A stretch of DNA of 64,000 nt from Haberlea rhodopensis (lineage: Eukaryota; Streptophyta; Magnoliopsida; Lamiales; Gesneriaceae): positions 1 through 64,000 of the forward strand of contig CAJQUN010001192.1 of the NCBI GenBank assembly GCA_907163345.1, written 5' to 3'. How positions within the stretch are numbered: the stretch's first letter is position 1; each line of letters begins with the position of its first letter. The notes beneath the pieces are model-generated. The model did no database searches. It had not been told where the DNA came from and saw nothing but the letters and a program-made list of their open reading frames with translations. Below, in pieces: positions 22,115 through 34,377 of this stretch. The translations under genes and the position numbers were made by a program.

Positions 22115-22423
22115 CTCCTCTGTTTTCTGAAAAACCATGGCGATTTTCTACTTCTTTTCTTGGTGTTTCTCCTACACCTCACTTCCCACCATTGCAACTT
22201 ATTTCATAATATCTCTAACATCAAACAAACATGTTTACATACTTTTACACCTTGTGTCTTAGCTTCAAATACACTTTAAGCAATCACTAACAATCACATG
22301 CTTTCATGCTTCAAAATTCAAGCATAATCAAAGAACTTCTAAATACCATGATAAAGTAATGAAAGGGTATTATCCTTACCAAGTAAACCACTTCCACTTA
22401 GTGTGTACAAAGATCTTTGCAAG

Positions 22424-22428
22424 TGCAA
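22424..22428. other. ATH-F target-site duplication, left copy (TGCAA)
   Basis: TGCAA before the 5' LTR matches TGCAA at 32360-32364 after the 3' LTR. Confidence 0.95.
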
Positions 22429-23972
22429 TGATGTGACTAGAAATAGACACATCTTTAGTGCTTAATTGTCTACGATTTGGTAGGTTTTGATGGATAAATT
22501 GATACGTATGCTACCTAATCATATATTTGTGTAATTATAGGTACAATCGAAGAAAACGAGCTAAAATGATGTGTAAAGACCAAGAAGAGACATGGACATG
22601 ACAAGGACTCAAAGTTGATCAAGAAAAGGGCAAAAATGTAATTTTGAAGGAGGAGATCGATTGCCACGAAGAGGAGATCGATCGCCTATGGACAGAAACA
22701 TTTGCATCAAATTTGAAGAGTCAGCGATCGATCGCGAAGAAGTGGCGATCGATCGCCAAAGTCTACTGGAGCTCGGCTATCGATCGCCACTTTATAGCGA
22801 TCGATCGCCTCAAGGGTTTTTCCGAAAAAAATAATGCAACGATCGATCGCCACATTCAAGGCGATCGATCGTCGAGGAGTCCGGAAATAAGGAAATTAGG
22901 TCTTTTACCATGTTTAAAAGGTTGTAACCTATTTTATCAGCCACCAACCCCCATAACTCGAGATTATTGAGTCTTAGGCATAGTTTTTCATACTCTTAGA
23001 ATAATTTTAGATTTTAGATTAATTTGCTTTCAAGTTTTCTTCAAGAAGAACGAAGAACGGAACCGGAATCGACAAGCCGGAATCGTGATCCCTTTTAGTA
23101 ACTCTTTCTTCTCCTATTAGTTTGATGTTTTTTAGATTAATTTTGGTTATTGTTACTCTAGTTATGAGTAGCCTAAATACTTTTGTGATTCTCGGTTGAG
23201 GAAAACGATACATTGGATGTTTACGATTCTTGTGAGATAAGTTTTGATTGTTGATTTGCATTGAGTATCAATTGTTTTTCTGATTTGATTGTCATGATTG
23301 TTATGCATGATTGTTGGACTGATCACCTAGCTATTGTTCATACAATTTAAAGCTAAATTAGATATCAAATACGGAATCGTTTGATCCCTCTAATTTACGA
23401 AGCAACTAAGATTGATTAAATTCCGTTTGTGAGTTTGTTAAATTCTTAGGGTAAACAATTGACTGGATTAAACATAGACGCTTGGATTATGTTGTTTAGC
23501 TTCATCGATCTCACTAGTTCACATCCTATCATCGATTTAAATCTTAATCGCTTGTATTTTGATTGATTGTGTGATAAGGGTTAAACTAGAACGCTTGGGC
23601 TACTTAACTAAACTTAAGGTGAGATAGGACTTTGATTATTGGATTAAACGTCCACGATGAATATTCATATGGAAATTGAACCATTTGTGAAGATCGATGA
23701 TCGAGATAGTAAACGCCAATTGTAAAGTTAACCGAAAACCGAGAATCGCACTTTTCTCATAAGTTAATTCATCTAGATAATTTTGCATATTAGTTTAATT
23801 TTGCATCGTAGTATTATTACTTTGACTTCAAAACCCCTGTTTATTTTCGTTTGCATAAGCTAACACAAAGATATAACCTTCCTCGTGGGATCGATCCCTA
23901 CTCACGCTACTACATTCATTACTGTTATTAACTTGAGAGGGTTAATTTGGGCGTACGCGATAAACGCTACCA
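22429..23972 (+). mobile_element. ATH-F 5' LTR (Athila-type Ty3/gypsy)
   Basis: TGATGTGACTAGAAATAG to AAACGCTACCA, 1544 bp. The 3' copy at 30794-32359 is exactly 22 bp longer, and the difference is one extra dyad unit in the array. Small open frames at 22644-22970 are created by the repeats and are not genes. Confidence 0.95.
22653..22872. repeat. GCGATC dyad array of ATH-F 5' LTR (eight dyads)
   Basis: Dyads at 22653, 22674, 22724, 22745, 22776, 22797, 22839 and 22861, spaced 21, 50, 21, 31, 21, 42 and 22 bp. There are four pairs, as in CHR-B and CHR-C, with unrelated linker sequence. Confidence 0.92.
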
Positions 23973-23977
23973 AATTT

Positions 23978-23994
23978 TGGCGCCGTTGCCGGGG
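23978..23994 (+). other. ATH-F primer binding site (tRNA-Asp type)
   Basis: TGGCGCCGTTGCCGGGG, complementary to the 3' end expected of plant tRNA-Asp and the usual site in Athila-type elements. It lies five bases after the LTR. Confidence 0.88.
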
Positions 23995-24064
23995 AAGGCA
24001 ATTTTATTAATTTGTGTTAACTTTTATTTATATTCTTCTTCCCGTGCTTTTTACCTGTTTGTTC

Positions 24065-25390
24065 ATGCACGCAGGCGAGTTTTCATTTGAGGAGGACGAA
24101 GATCAATACGGTCCCGAGATAGAAAGGTCTTTATACCACCTAAGAAGAGAAAATCGAAGACAAATGAACGAAGAAGAGGAAAGGACCATCATGGCAGAGA
24201 ATCAAAGCCTACGACAGCTAGCTAATCCTACTTTGGATCAGCAGCCTCTCTGCATAACCTTTCCTACACTTGCTACTAATATAAATTTTGAATTAAAATC
24301 TGGCCTAATACATCTTTTACCTTCTTTTCATGGCCTTGCAGGTGAGGATCCGCATAAGCATTTGATGGAATTCCATGTAGTGTGCACTACAATGAAGCCG
24401 ACTGGAATAACCGAGGAACAAATCAAATTACGTGCTTTTCCGTTCTCTTTGAAGGACGCGGCTAAAGATTGGCTCTTCTATTTACATTCTGGATCCATCA
24501 CTACATGGAACGAGCTGAAAAGAACCTTCTTGGAGAAATACTTTCCTGCATCAAGAGCGACGAATATCCGCAAAGATATATACGGCATTAGACAACTCCA
24601 AGAGGAATCACTGCATGAATATTGGGAGCGCTTCAAAAAGCTTTGTGCAAGCTGGCCTCAACATCAGATAAGTGAACATTTACTGATTCAATATTTTTAT
24701 GAGGGTCTTTTGCCAAATGACAGGAATTTGGTGGACGCTGCTAGTGGAGGAGCATTCGTAGATAAGACGCCAACGGAAGCAAGACACTTGATTGCGAACA
24801 TGGCAGCCAACTCTCAACAGTTTGGAACTGCTCGATCGGACCATAAACTTAGGAAGCAAGGCGAGGTAAATGTTTCTAGCCTCGAACAACAATTGATTGA
24901 TTTAACAGGTATTGTGAAACAACTTGCGATTGGAATGGGACAAAGTGCTAAGGTATGTGGAATTTGTGCACTACCGAGTCATCCAACTGACGCTTGCCCC
25001 AAACTTCAAGAACCTTCATTTGAGGAAGCAAATGCGGCAGGCGGATTTCCGGGACAACCACAACGGAAGTATGATCCCTATTCTAGCACTTACAACCCAG
25101 GATGGCGAGATCATCCAAATTTGAGATATGGGAATCAAAATGAGCCACATATGCAACACCACCCACCACCATATAAGCCACCATTCCAAAGGCCACAACA
25201 AGCCATTCCAACCCCAACACCTGGTGAGTATTTAGAAAATATTGTTAACGAACTTGCTAATGGATCTCTAAAATTTCAACAGGAGACAAGAGCAAGCATC
25301 CAAAGCTTGACTACTCAAATGGGTCAGATGGCAACAACAATAAATCGCATTGATTCTCAAAGATCAACACTCTCCCGTCACAACCAGTAG
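24065..25390 (+). CDS. gag: ATH-F gag protein
   Basis: Open from an upstream non-ATG codon at 24014; the first in-frame ATG is 24065 (MHAGEFSFEED), giving about 441 codons. The family's capsid core is clear: LIHLLPSFHGLAGEDPHKHL, LRAFPFSLKDAAKDWLFYL, TFLEKYFPASRATNIRKDI, YWERFKKLCASWPQH and DAASGGAFVDKTP. A CCHC knuckle CGICALPSHPTDAC follows near 24957-24998, then a proline- and glutamine-rich tail. The frame ends at TAG (25388-25390) after an extra base near 25370; conserved sequence continues in another frame, so the stop is from a frameshift. Confidence 0.9.
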   Translation: MHAGEFSFEEDEDQYGPEIERSLYHLRRENRRQMNEEEERTIMAENQSLRQLANPTLDQQPLCITFPTLATNINFELKSGLIHLLPSFHGLAGEDPHKHLMEFHVVCTTMKPTGITEEQIKLRAFPFSLKDAAKDWLFYLHSGSITTWNELKRTFLEKYFPASRATNIRKDIYGIRQLQEESLHEYWERFKKLCASWPQHQISEHLLIQYFYEGLLPNDRNLVDAASGGAFVDKTPTEARHLIANMAANSQQFGTARSDHKLRKQGEVNVSSLEQQLIDLTGIVKQLAIGMGQSAKVCGICALPSHPTDACPKLQEPSFEEANAAGGFPGQPQRKYDPYSSTYNPGWRDHPNLRYGNQNEPHMQHHPPPYKPPFQRPQQAIPTPTPGEYLENIVNELANGSLKFQQETRASIQSLTTQMGQMATTINRIDSQRSTLSRHNQ

Positions 25391-26406
25391 TGAATCCAAG
25401 GGAGAATGCAAGCGCAATTAAACTAAGGAGTGGGAAAGAACTCGAAAAAGAAGATGAAGAGAAAGAGATCAAGCCTACAGGAAACAATTCCATGCAAGAA
25501 GAAGAACCAAAAGGTGAGTCTCCTCCACTCCGTGAGTATAAGATTGAACCCCCTTTCCCTCTCGCATATCAGGAATATAGGAGGAATGAAAGCATCAAGG
25601 ACCTATACGAAACATTTCGAAGATGTGAGGTGAACATTCCACTGTTGGATGCGATAAAGCAAGTGCCGCGCTATGCAAAGTTCTTAAAAGAGTTGTGCAC
25701 CGCCAAGAGGAAACAAAGGCTTAAAGGATGCCACAAGGTTGAGTTGGGGGAGAACATCTCAGCAGTCATCCAAAGGAAAATCCCTACCATGTGCAAGGAC
25801 CCAGGTATGTTCACCATTCCATGCACAATTGGCACAACACGTCTTGAAAAAGCTATGCTAGATCTAGGAGCATCGATAAATGTCATGTCATACTCTCTCT
25901 ATGCTTCTTTGAATCTAGGACCTTTAAGTGACACAAGGGTAGTTGTTCAGTTAGCAGATAGATCTAATGCATACCCTAGGGGAATTTTAGAAGATGTCTT
26001 AGTACAGGTAAATGAGTTGGTATTTCCCGCTGATTTTTATGTGCTTGATATGGCAAAGGGGGACAATAATAGTCCTATATTGTTAGGGAGACCCTTCTTG
26101 AAAACATCCAAGACTAAGATAGATGTTCATAGTGGCACACTTACGATGGAGTTTGATGGTGAGATCGTTAAATTCAATATACATGATGCCATGAAATATC
26201 CTTGTAATGATGATGATACTGTTTACTCTATCGATATTATTGATTATTTGTCCCAAGGGATCTTTGAGACTGCAAGTAAAGACAAGTTGGAGATAGCCCT
26301 CACCACCCCTCTAGATCATTTTGAGGACGAGTTGCCACTTGGAGATGAAGTGGAACACAACATCAATGCGCTGGATACCACGCCTGAGATACAAGGTAAT
26401 ATTTAA
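25376..26406 (+). pseudogene. ATH-F gag tail and aspartic protease
   Basis: Picks up the frame after the shift with the Athila hallmark AIKLRSGKE near 25414, then FPLAYQEY and PRYAKFLKELC. The protease active site is DLGAS (25861-25875), the form usual in this lineage, with ILLGRPFLKTSKTKIDVHSG downstream. It ends at an in-frame TAA (26404-26406), after which the same frame continues into reverse transcriptase. Confidence 0.9.
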
Positions 26407-28275
26407 TTTGTGTCATTGCCTATTCCTAACTCTAGACCTCTCCCTTCGGTATCGCAGGCACCCACTATTGCGTTGAAGCCATTACCAAGTCACCTAAAGT
26501 ATGTGTTCCTTGGAGAAGGAAACACATTACCGGTGATAATCTCTAGCAAGTTGGGAGATAGCAAAGAGAAGGAGCTCATTCAAGTGCTAGAGGAGCACAA
26601 GACCGCGATAGGATGGACCATTGCTGATATCAAAGGAATAAGCCCCTCGACATGCATGCATAGGATTCTACTTGAAGAAGGATCAAAACCTACACGCCAA
26701 CCGCAAAGGAAACTCAACCCACCGATGATGGAAGTAGTGAAAGAGGAAATCTTAAAGCTTCTTGCAGTTGGAATGATATACCCTATTTCTGATAGCCAGT
26801 GGGTCAGCCCTGTCCAAGTAGTTCCAAAGAAGACTGGCATTACAGTGGTGAGGAACAAAGACGATGAATTAGTGACCACCCGCATTCAGAATGGGTGGAG
26901 AGTTTGCATTGACTACCGCAAATTGAACACCGTGACCCGCAAGGACCATTTTCCATTGCCCTTCATTGATCAAATGCTTGAAAGGTTAGCATGTCATTCT
27001 TATTACTGTTTTCTTGATGGATATTCCGGTTATTTCCAGATTGCAATTGCTCCGGAAGATCAAGAAAAGACCACGTTCACATGCCCCTTTGGAACCTTCG
27101 CTTATAGGCGCATGCCCTTTGGACTTTGCAACGCACCGGCCACATTTCAACGGTGTATGGTTAGTATATTTTCTGAGTTCACTGAGCACATATTAGAGGT
27201 ATTCATGGATGACTTTACTGTTTATGGTGACTCATTCAATGCTTGTCTAACTAACCTGACCCTTGTCCTAAAGCGTTGCATAGAAACAAACCTTGTGCTA
27301 AATTCTGAAAAATGCCACTTTATGGTAGAGCAAGGTATTGTTTTGGGTCATGTGGTCTCATCAAAGGGTATGGAGGTAGATAAAGCGAAAATTGATATTA
27401 TTCAGTCTCTACCTTATCCTATTTGTGTGTGGGATGTACGTTCTTTTCTTGGCCATGCAGGTTTCTATCGGAGGTATATCAAGGACTTCGCCAAGATAGC
27501 ATCACCATTATGCAAATTATTACAAAAGGATATGGCATTCGAATTTGATGAGGCATGCAAGACCGCATTTGATACATTAAAGGCATCCTTGACATCCACA
27601 CCCATTATCCAACCTCCTGACTGGAATAAGCCATTTGAGATCATGTGTGATGCATGCGACTATGAAGTGGGCGTCGTTTTGGGCCAAAAGATTGGGAAGA
27701 TTTCTCATGCCATCTACTATGCTTCCATGACCTTGAATGATGCTCAGCGGCACTATTCCACTACTGAAAAGGAGCTATTAGCTGTTGTGTTTTCTTTAGA
27801 CAAATTTTGATCTTATTTTCTCGGGGCTAAAGTTGTCATTTATTCTGATCATGCAGCCTTGCGGTACTTGATGACAAAGAAGGAAGCAAAGCCAAGACTT
27901 ATAAGATGGATCTTATTGTTGAGTGAATTTGATGTTGAAATCAAAGATAAGCGAGGCGCAGAAAATAAAGTGGCGGACCACCTAAGTCGTTTGGTTAATG
28001 TGAATGATACACCGTGTCTAAAAGAAGAATTCCCGGATGAACGACTATTTGTTGTACACGATATTTTACCATGGTATGCAGGTATTGCTAATTTTTTGGC
28101 CACTAACACTTTTCCTAATGGATTGAATAGGAATCAACGCGGGAAAGTCGAAGCGACGCCAAGTATTATGTTTGGGATGAACCATACTTATGGAAACATT
28201 GTGCGGATCAAGTCATCAGGCGTTGCATTCCGGACAATGATGTATCTTCTATACTCAGTTTTGTCATTCCCATGA
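26407..28275 (+). pseudogene. pol: ATH-F reverse transcriptase and RNase H
   Basis: Same frame as the protease. Reverse transcriptase motifs in order are SQWVSPVQVVPKKTG, WRVCIDYRKLNTVTRKDHFP, LDGYSGYFQIAI, FGLCNAPATFQRCM and the catalytic FMDDFTVYG (near 27202). RNase H follows with CDACDYEVGVVLGQ (usually DASD; here a cysteine replaces the serine) and HYSTTEKELLAVVF. TGA at 27808-27810 replaces what is normally CGA, a CpG decay. RNase H ends near HLSRL at about 27990. Two frame changes lie between about 28130 and 28260 at the start of the integrase. Confidence 0.9.
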
Positions 28276-29365
28276 GGTTGGTGGCCACTTTGGAGCCAAA
28301 AGAACGGCGCACAAGGTATTAGAATGTGGATTCTTTTGGCCAACTTTATTTCATGATGCATATAATTTCTGCAAATCGTGCCATGAGTGTGAAAAGACAG
28401 GCAACATATCTCAACGAAATGAGATGCCCCAACAACCCATACTTTATTGTGAAATCTTTGATGTATGGGGCATCGACTTCATGGGACCATTTCCACAATC
28501 TTTTGGCCACATTTACATTTTACTTGCTGTGGATTATGTGTCGAAATGGGTGGAAGCTTTAGCCACCCGTACTGATGATTCGAAAGTGGTTGCAGGTTCT
28601 ATAAAGCATAACATTTTCTCTAGGTTTGGGACTCCAAGAGCAATCATAAGTGATCGAGGCGCCCATTTTTGCAACAGGACGGTGGAGAGTCTATTAAAGA
28701 AGTACCATGTGACACACAAGGTGTCCACCGCCTACCATCCGCAAACAAATGGACAAGCTGAAGTCTCAAATCGAGAAATCAAATCTATCTTGGAAAAGAC
28801 TGTGAATCCCACTAGAAAGGATTGGAGCTTGAGACTATACGATGCACTATGGGCTTATCGAACGGCATACAAAACGCCAATAGGTATGTCTCCTTATAGA
28901 CTAATCTTTGGTAAACCCTATCATTTGCCTGTAGAGTTGGAGCATCGAGCATTTTGGGCCATCAAACACCTAAACATGGCTATGGACAAGAGCGGGGAAC
29001 ATAGAAAGCTGCAATTGCAAGAATTAGAAGAGATCCGCAATGATGCGTATGAAAGTGCAAAGCTTTACAAAGAAAAAACGAAGACATTTCATGACAAGAT
29101 AATCTCGAGGAAGGAATTTGTCGTTGGTCAAAAAGTCCTCCTCTACCTTTCCTGCCTTCGTCTCTTTCCAGGTAAACTACGTTCTCGATGGGTTGGACCT
29201 TTTATCGTAACTGCTGTTTTTCCACATGGTGCAGTTGAAGTCCAAAGCCTAGCAAAAGATAAAACATTCAAGGTAAACGGACATAGACTGAAACCATACT
29301 ATGAAGGTTTCCATGCCGCCAAAGAAGGAGAAGTGGATCTTGAAGATCTACCAAGCCTCACGTGA
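28260..29365 (+). pseudogene. ATH-F integrase
   Basis: A zinc-binding HHCC segment is readable at about 28262-28395 (CHSHEVGGHF ... CKSCHEC), then a long frame from about 28424. Catalytic residues are in WGIDFMGPF (D), ISDRGAHF (D) and NGQAEVSNREIK (E), the D,D-35-E arrangement. The C-terminal part has SRWVGPFIVTAVFPHGAVEV, the GPF element of this lineage, and no chromodomain. The frame closes with TGA at 29363-29365. Confidence 0.9.
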
Positions 29366-30793
29366 TCAATGAACTGGCGTCGGGCCACCGACGTTAAACA
29401 GAGGCGCTGCTTGGGAGGCAACCCAAGGGGAGTTAGTTTCTTTTCTCCCTTTTATTTTTATTGCTTTCATAGTTGGATCTCTTTTCTTGTCTTTTTGTCT
29501 TACATTGGGGACAATGTACGATTTAAGTATGGGGGAGGGATTAGTAGTGTGTTATTGCTTTTCTTATTGCAAAAATACAAAAAAAAAAATCGAAAAATTT
29601 AAAATTTTGAGCTCATAGTTAGTAATGAACACATGCTTAGAATCACTAGCCCATGATGAAACCTATTTGATATCATGCATGCTTTTGAACATAGGTGAAT
29701 TGTTAACCTTGGAACACTTTGAACTCTAATGCAAAGTGTACTTTAACTTAGTAGTTGAATATTTTGAGCACATTATTGTCATGGCTTGTGACGTATGCAT
29801 AACTTAGTGAAGATTGTGTAAATTTTGTGATAGTCTTAAGAAGTCTCTGATACATGCTAGAACTTAACTACATGCTCTTTGAGGCGTATGTCTAGACTAC
29901 TTGCAAACATGAAAGTGATATAGGCGATCTTTGATGCGTTTGAGCCTTTCAAGCCTACCATGTAAACAAAATCATTCTCTAGTACCTATTTTGAGCCTTA
30001 AATGTAAAAGAATGGTAGTATGCTAAGCATACTAAAGACCCCCATTCAACATTTCTTGACTAGCTTATCATCCTACCCTTTAAGCCTAAATGTGATTTTA
30101 ATCCATACCTTTTAAGGGAGTATGATGTATTTCATTCAAATGCACTTGGGAATCTTTGAAGTATATTTGTGAGCTTAATTGTCAAAAGAATGGAATACAT
30201 GAAAGAAAAATGGATGCCTTGAAAAAAATAGATAAAAATATGACTCCAAGGGGAGCCAAGGCACAAAAGAAGCAAAGTGTTGAAATAAACCTTGTGAAAA
30301 AGAACAAAGTTGAAAAATTCATGCAAGAAGAGAAGCTTTTAGTGTGCATTTCATCATACTCTCTTGTTTGAATATCCTTACCCTTTCTTTCATAAGCCAA
30401 TATCTAGGCCAAGCTACAAGCTAATAAAGACCTACTTGATTTATGTTTGCAAAGTAGCTAAGATAGTGGAGAAGAGTGTGCAAGTGAGCTTATACTTGTG
30501 TTAGTGTATGACTTGAACTATTATGGCTTTGCATATTTTGGATCTATAATTTGTACACAATACTTGTTTATGACCACACACACACGTTCACTACTTTGTT
30601 GGGTACGAAGTGTTTAGGGATTGAACTTGTTCCACTGTTAACTTTTCACCGCCGTTCATTATTATGCATGTTAAAATTGTTGAGGCATTAAAGTGAGGAC
30701 AAGTTGCTTTGTTATGAACCTATGAGCCAACCAAAAATATTGTAGTTTTATTTGTTTACTCGAGGTCGAGTAAAGAGTAAGTATGGGGGAGTT
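29366..30793 (+). other. ATH-F 3' untranslated region with two purine tracts
   Basis: 1.43 kb without a domain-bearing frame. Some Athila elements carry an env-like gene here; none is visible. In order: hairpin TTGGGAGGCAACCCAA (29411-29426), inverted repeat CATTGGGGACAATG (29503-29516), purine tract AAGTATGGGGGAGG (29525-29538), then low-complexity AT-rich sequence, and the 3' purine tract AAGTATGGGGGAGTT (30779-30793). Confidence 0.85.
30779..30793 (+). other. ATH-F polypurine tract
   Basis: AAGTATGGGGGAGTT abuts the 3' LTR at 30794. A near-identical tract lies 1.25 kb upstream at 29525. Confidence 0.85.
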
Positions 30794-32359
30794 TGATGTG
30801 ACTAGAAATAGACACATCTTTAGTGCTTAATTGTCTATGATTTGGTAGGTTTTGATGGATAAATTGATACGTATGCTACATAATCGTATATTTGTGTAAT
30901 TATAGGTACAATCGAAGAAAACGAGCTAAAAATGATGTGTAAAGACCAAGAAGAGACATGGACATGACAAGGATTCAAAGTTGATCGAGAAAAGGGCAAA
31001 AATGTAATTTTGAAGGAGGAGATCGATTGCCACGAAGAGGAGATCGATCGCCTATGGACAGAAACATTTGCATCAAATTTGAAGAGTCAGCGATCGATCG
31101 CGAAGAAGTGGCGATCGATCGCCAAAGTCTACTGGAGCTCGGCGATCGATCGCCACTGTATAGCGATCGATCGCCTCAAGGGTTTTTCCGAAAAAAATAA
31201 TGCAGCGATCGATCGCCACATTCAAGGCGATCGATCGCCACATTCAAGGCGATCGATCGCCGAGGAGTCCGGAAATAAAGAAATTAGGTCTTTTACCATG
31301 TTTAAAAGGTTGTAACCTATTTTATCAGCCACCAACCCCCATAACTCGAGATTATTGAGTCTTAGGCATAGTTTTTCATACTCTTAGAATAATTTTAGAT
31401 TTTAGATTAATTTGCTTTCAAGTTTTCTTCAAGAACAACGAAGAACGGAACCGGAATCGACAAGCCGGAATCGTGATCCCTTTTAGTAACTCTTTCTTCT
31501 CCTATTAGTTTGATGTTTTTTAGATTAATTTTGGTTATTGTTAATCTAGTTATGAGTAGCTAAATACTTTTGTGATTCTCGGTTGAGGAAAACGATACAT
31601 TGGATGTTTACGATTCTTGTGAGATAAGTTTTGATTGTTGATTTGCATTGAGTATCAATTGTTTTTCTGATTTGATTGTCATGATTGTTATGCATGATTG
31701 TTGGACTGATCACCTAGCTATTGTTCGTACAATTTAAAGCTAAATTAGATATCAAATACGGAATCGTTTGATCCCTCTAATTTACGAAGCAACTAAGATT
31801 GATTAAATTCCGTTTGTGAGTTTGTTAAATTCTTAGGGTAAACAATTGACTGGATTAAACATAGACGCTTGGATTATGTTGTTTAGCTTCATCGATCTCA
31901 CTAGTTCACATGCTATAATCGATTTAAATCTTAATCGCTTGTATTTTGATTGATTGTGTGATAAGGGTTAAACTAGAACGCTTGGGCTACTTAACTAAAC
32001 TTAAGGTGAGATAGGACTTTGATTATTGGATTAAACGTCCACGATGAATATTCATATGGAAATTGAACCATTTGTGAAGATCGATGATCGAGATAGTAAA
32101 CGTCAATTGTAAAGTTAAACGAAAACCGAGAATCGCACTTTTCTCATAAGTTAATTCATCTAGATAATTTTGCATATTAGTTTAATTTTGCATCGTAGTA
32201 TTATTACTTTGACTTCAAAACCCCTTTTTATTTTCGTTTGCATAAGCTAACACAAAGATATAACCTTCCTCATGGGATCGATCCCTACTCACGCTACTAC
32301 ATTCATTACTGTTATTAACTCGAGAGGGTTAATTTGGGCGTACGCGATAAACGCTACCA
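30794..32359 (+). mobile_element. ATH-F 3' LTR
   Basis: 1566 bp, pairs with 22429-23972. Differences are scattered substitutions plus one 22-bp gain. TGCAA at 32360-32364 closes the target duplication. Confidence 0.95.
31019..31260. repeat. GCGATC dyad array of ATH-F 3' LTR (nine dyads)
   Basis: Dyads at 31019, 31040, 31090, 31111, 31142, 31163, 31205, 31227 and 31249, spaced 21, 50, 21, 31, 21, 42, 22 and 22 bp. The last unit (CACATTCAAG plus dyad) is the 22-bp duplication absent from the 5' LTR. Confidence 0.92.
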
Positions 32360-32364
32360 TGCAA

Positions 32365-32708
32365 CTCTAAACCAAACCCTCAAAAGAGTCCAAAGAACAT
32401 GTAGAGATTTGTAGGTGTTTATGGTGTAAGTATGTGTTCAAAATCTGATTTTAGAAATATAATTAAACCTTCAAATTCAACTCAAATTCAAATGTAACTC
32501 CCTTCAAATTCATGGCAAATGTACGTGGCAAGTCTCTTGTCCACATAACACTACAATGTTATTTTGAATTCTCATAAGTAATTCATTCTGTTATTCAATC
32601 AATCATCACTCGGTTCAGCCCGAACCCGAGTCCACATCGTACTGTAATTAATCATCATTACACCATAATCATATTACACATGTATATGTCATATCAATTC
32701 ATGACACA
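32365..32708 (-). mobile_element. Antisense CHR-B-type LTR, second part
   Basis: Continues 22428 past ATH-F to the LTR's 5' end, which read in reverse begins TGTGTCATGAATTG. The segment ATTACACCATAATCATATTACAC is the reverse of the start of the CHR-B LTR near 53098. It abuts an ATH-G LTR fragment at 32709. Confidence 0.8.
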
Positions 32709-33048
32709 AAATGCGATCAATGGCTTCATTTGAAGCGATCGATTGCCTCGACTCGGAAATTTTGGGATTTTGTTTCCATCTTGGTTATTTTGTGTCCAAC
32801 TTACTTGAAACTCCTCCAACATGATATATAGAAGATTTCAGACGTTTTTGGGGACTTTTGGCTCATAATAAATCCTACAACAAGAAGCCTCCATCATTCT
32901 TCTTCATCTCTAACCCTCTATACCATAAAACCATTGAAGAAAAAGGCATCGGAAGAGACGGGACGACGAAGCAACGCAAGGAGTCAACACCTCTCGTTAA
33001 TATTTCTAACTCTAGTTCAATATTTTAATTACATGTTAATGTTTAGAC
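32709..33048 (+). mobile_element. ATH-G 5' LTR fragment
   Basis: Matches the ATH-G 3' LTR at 46711-46852 (the GCGATC pair, TCGACTCG-AAATTTTGGGAT, CATGATATATAGAAG) and runs past the point where that copy is cut. It lacks the LTR start, and the primer site and gag start are absent. Two dyads at 32713 and 32735, 22 bp apart. The right boundary with COP-2b leader is approximate to about 10 bp. Confidence 0.8.
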
Positions 33049-34377
33049 CCTGGCTCGAGCATGGGCCGAGCCGCCGCAAAAATTAGGGTTTTTGAACCCA
33101 TTGGCTCGTGACGGCTAACTCATGACGGCTAGGGTTTCGAACCCTAGCAGCTGTGCATGGGCTCGCCGCCGCCGCTCGAGCATGGCTCGGCCATGGGCTA
33201 GGGTTTCGAACCCTAGGCCCATTAATGATCAAGCCGTGTGCTTTGTGGTTCGAACCATGGTGGTTCGTGTCTTAGTCGCTTTAGTTCGTGGCATGTGATG
33301 TCCCGAGCGTACGATAATTTTTCAAAAATTATTTTACAGTTTTAATTAGAATTAAATTTAAAATGTTTAGAATTTAATTAATTAAATGTTAATGCATGCC
33401 TTATGTGTTGTTTGAGCATGGTGCGTGGTTATAGCCCTTTGACCTATTAGATAGGATTTGTGGATGTTTGTAATATATAATACGACCTGCATGTCGTGCC
33501 TTCTCTATTTCATTCTAAATGTAATCCCTCCCCTATGTTCCCCTCGAATGTGAATCGAGGAATTCTATATCTTGTAAATAGTGTAGTTTATTTTATTGAT
33601 GGTGATCAATGAAGATGGAGCATCGTGCCGGGATGAGGAGGCCATTCACAAATTGGAGCCAAAGGAAGGTGCTTGTGAAGTTACCTTAGGTTGACTCTTA
33701 GGATTTTCTCATTGGCTTGAGAAAATCGTTAGTAGGGGCTATAACCATGTCACGTTTAATTATGTATGTTGATGCATGATTTATCTTATGTTTTAGTATG
33801 ATAATTGTATTACACATATATGTAGATATGTATACAACTATATGTAGTGGACATATTTTAAATTATCAAACTAATCATGAGATCAATAAATCCCTCTAAA
33901 ATATTAAGTTTTAGATGCCTTCCAAAATTAAAAGTACTCGTCAATAACTTCGATTGTACATGTGCGGGTTTGCCAAAGCAAAGCACCGTGGCAATCTTAG
34001 TAAGGCGCGAAAGGATAAATGTGATATCCGTTATACTTAAAATTGGGTACGACTTAACTAAGTTATCTCAATAGGATTGGGAACTTAGAGGCATGGGTTG
34101 GATTATAATTCATTTGATGAATTGAACAAAGTGTTGTTCGTCCAACTATCCAAGAATTACATGTGATGTAATTGACAAAGTGTTGTCTACCTAAATAACT
34201 GAGTCTTGGGCGATTAGCCAAAGCTAACTCAAGATTAGGCGAAATATGGATCTTGGCCCACTAAAGGTTTTGAGGGTTGATATTTTTTAAACAAAATAGT
34301 GGGAGTATCATTTAATATAAGACCATGTTAAATGATTAATCATAAACTTATTTTGCATATTTATATTGTAGATATCC
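33049..34377 (+). mobile_element. COP-2b leader, 5'-truncated
   Basis: Begins inside the copia leader, with no 5' LTR or primer site. It matches 12200-13760 of COP-2a with fewer of the CTAGGGTTTCGAACCCTAG repeats (33130 and 33200). The deletion that removed the 5' LTR probably also removed the ATH-G primer site and gag start. Confidence 0.85.

Larger units (their letters stand above)
21651..22428 (-). mobile_element. Antisense CHR-B-type LTR, first part
   Basis: Reverse complement of the middle of the CHR-B LTR. The paired ACGT motif (CGTACGTCAAAACGTACC near 21720), the GGACGGGACAACAAGG-type segment and the dyad array correspond to 53830-54250. The LTR's own 3' third is missing at 21651. It is interrupted at 22428 by ATH-F and resumes at 32365. 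Confidence 0.88.

Noticed and set aside
30156..30371. 71-codon lysine-rich frame as an Athila env-like gene
   Set aside because: Too short, no membrane segment or signal peptide, in AT-rich 3' sequence.
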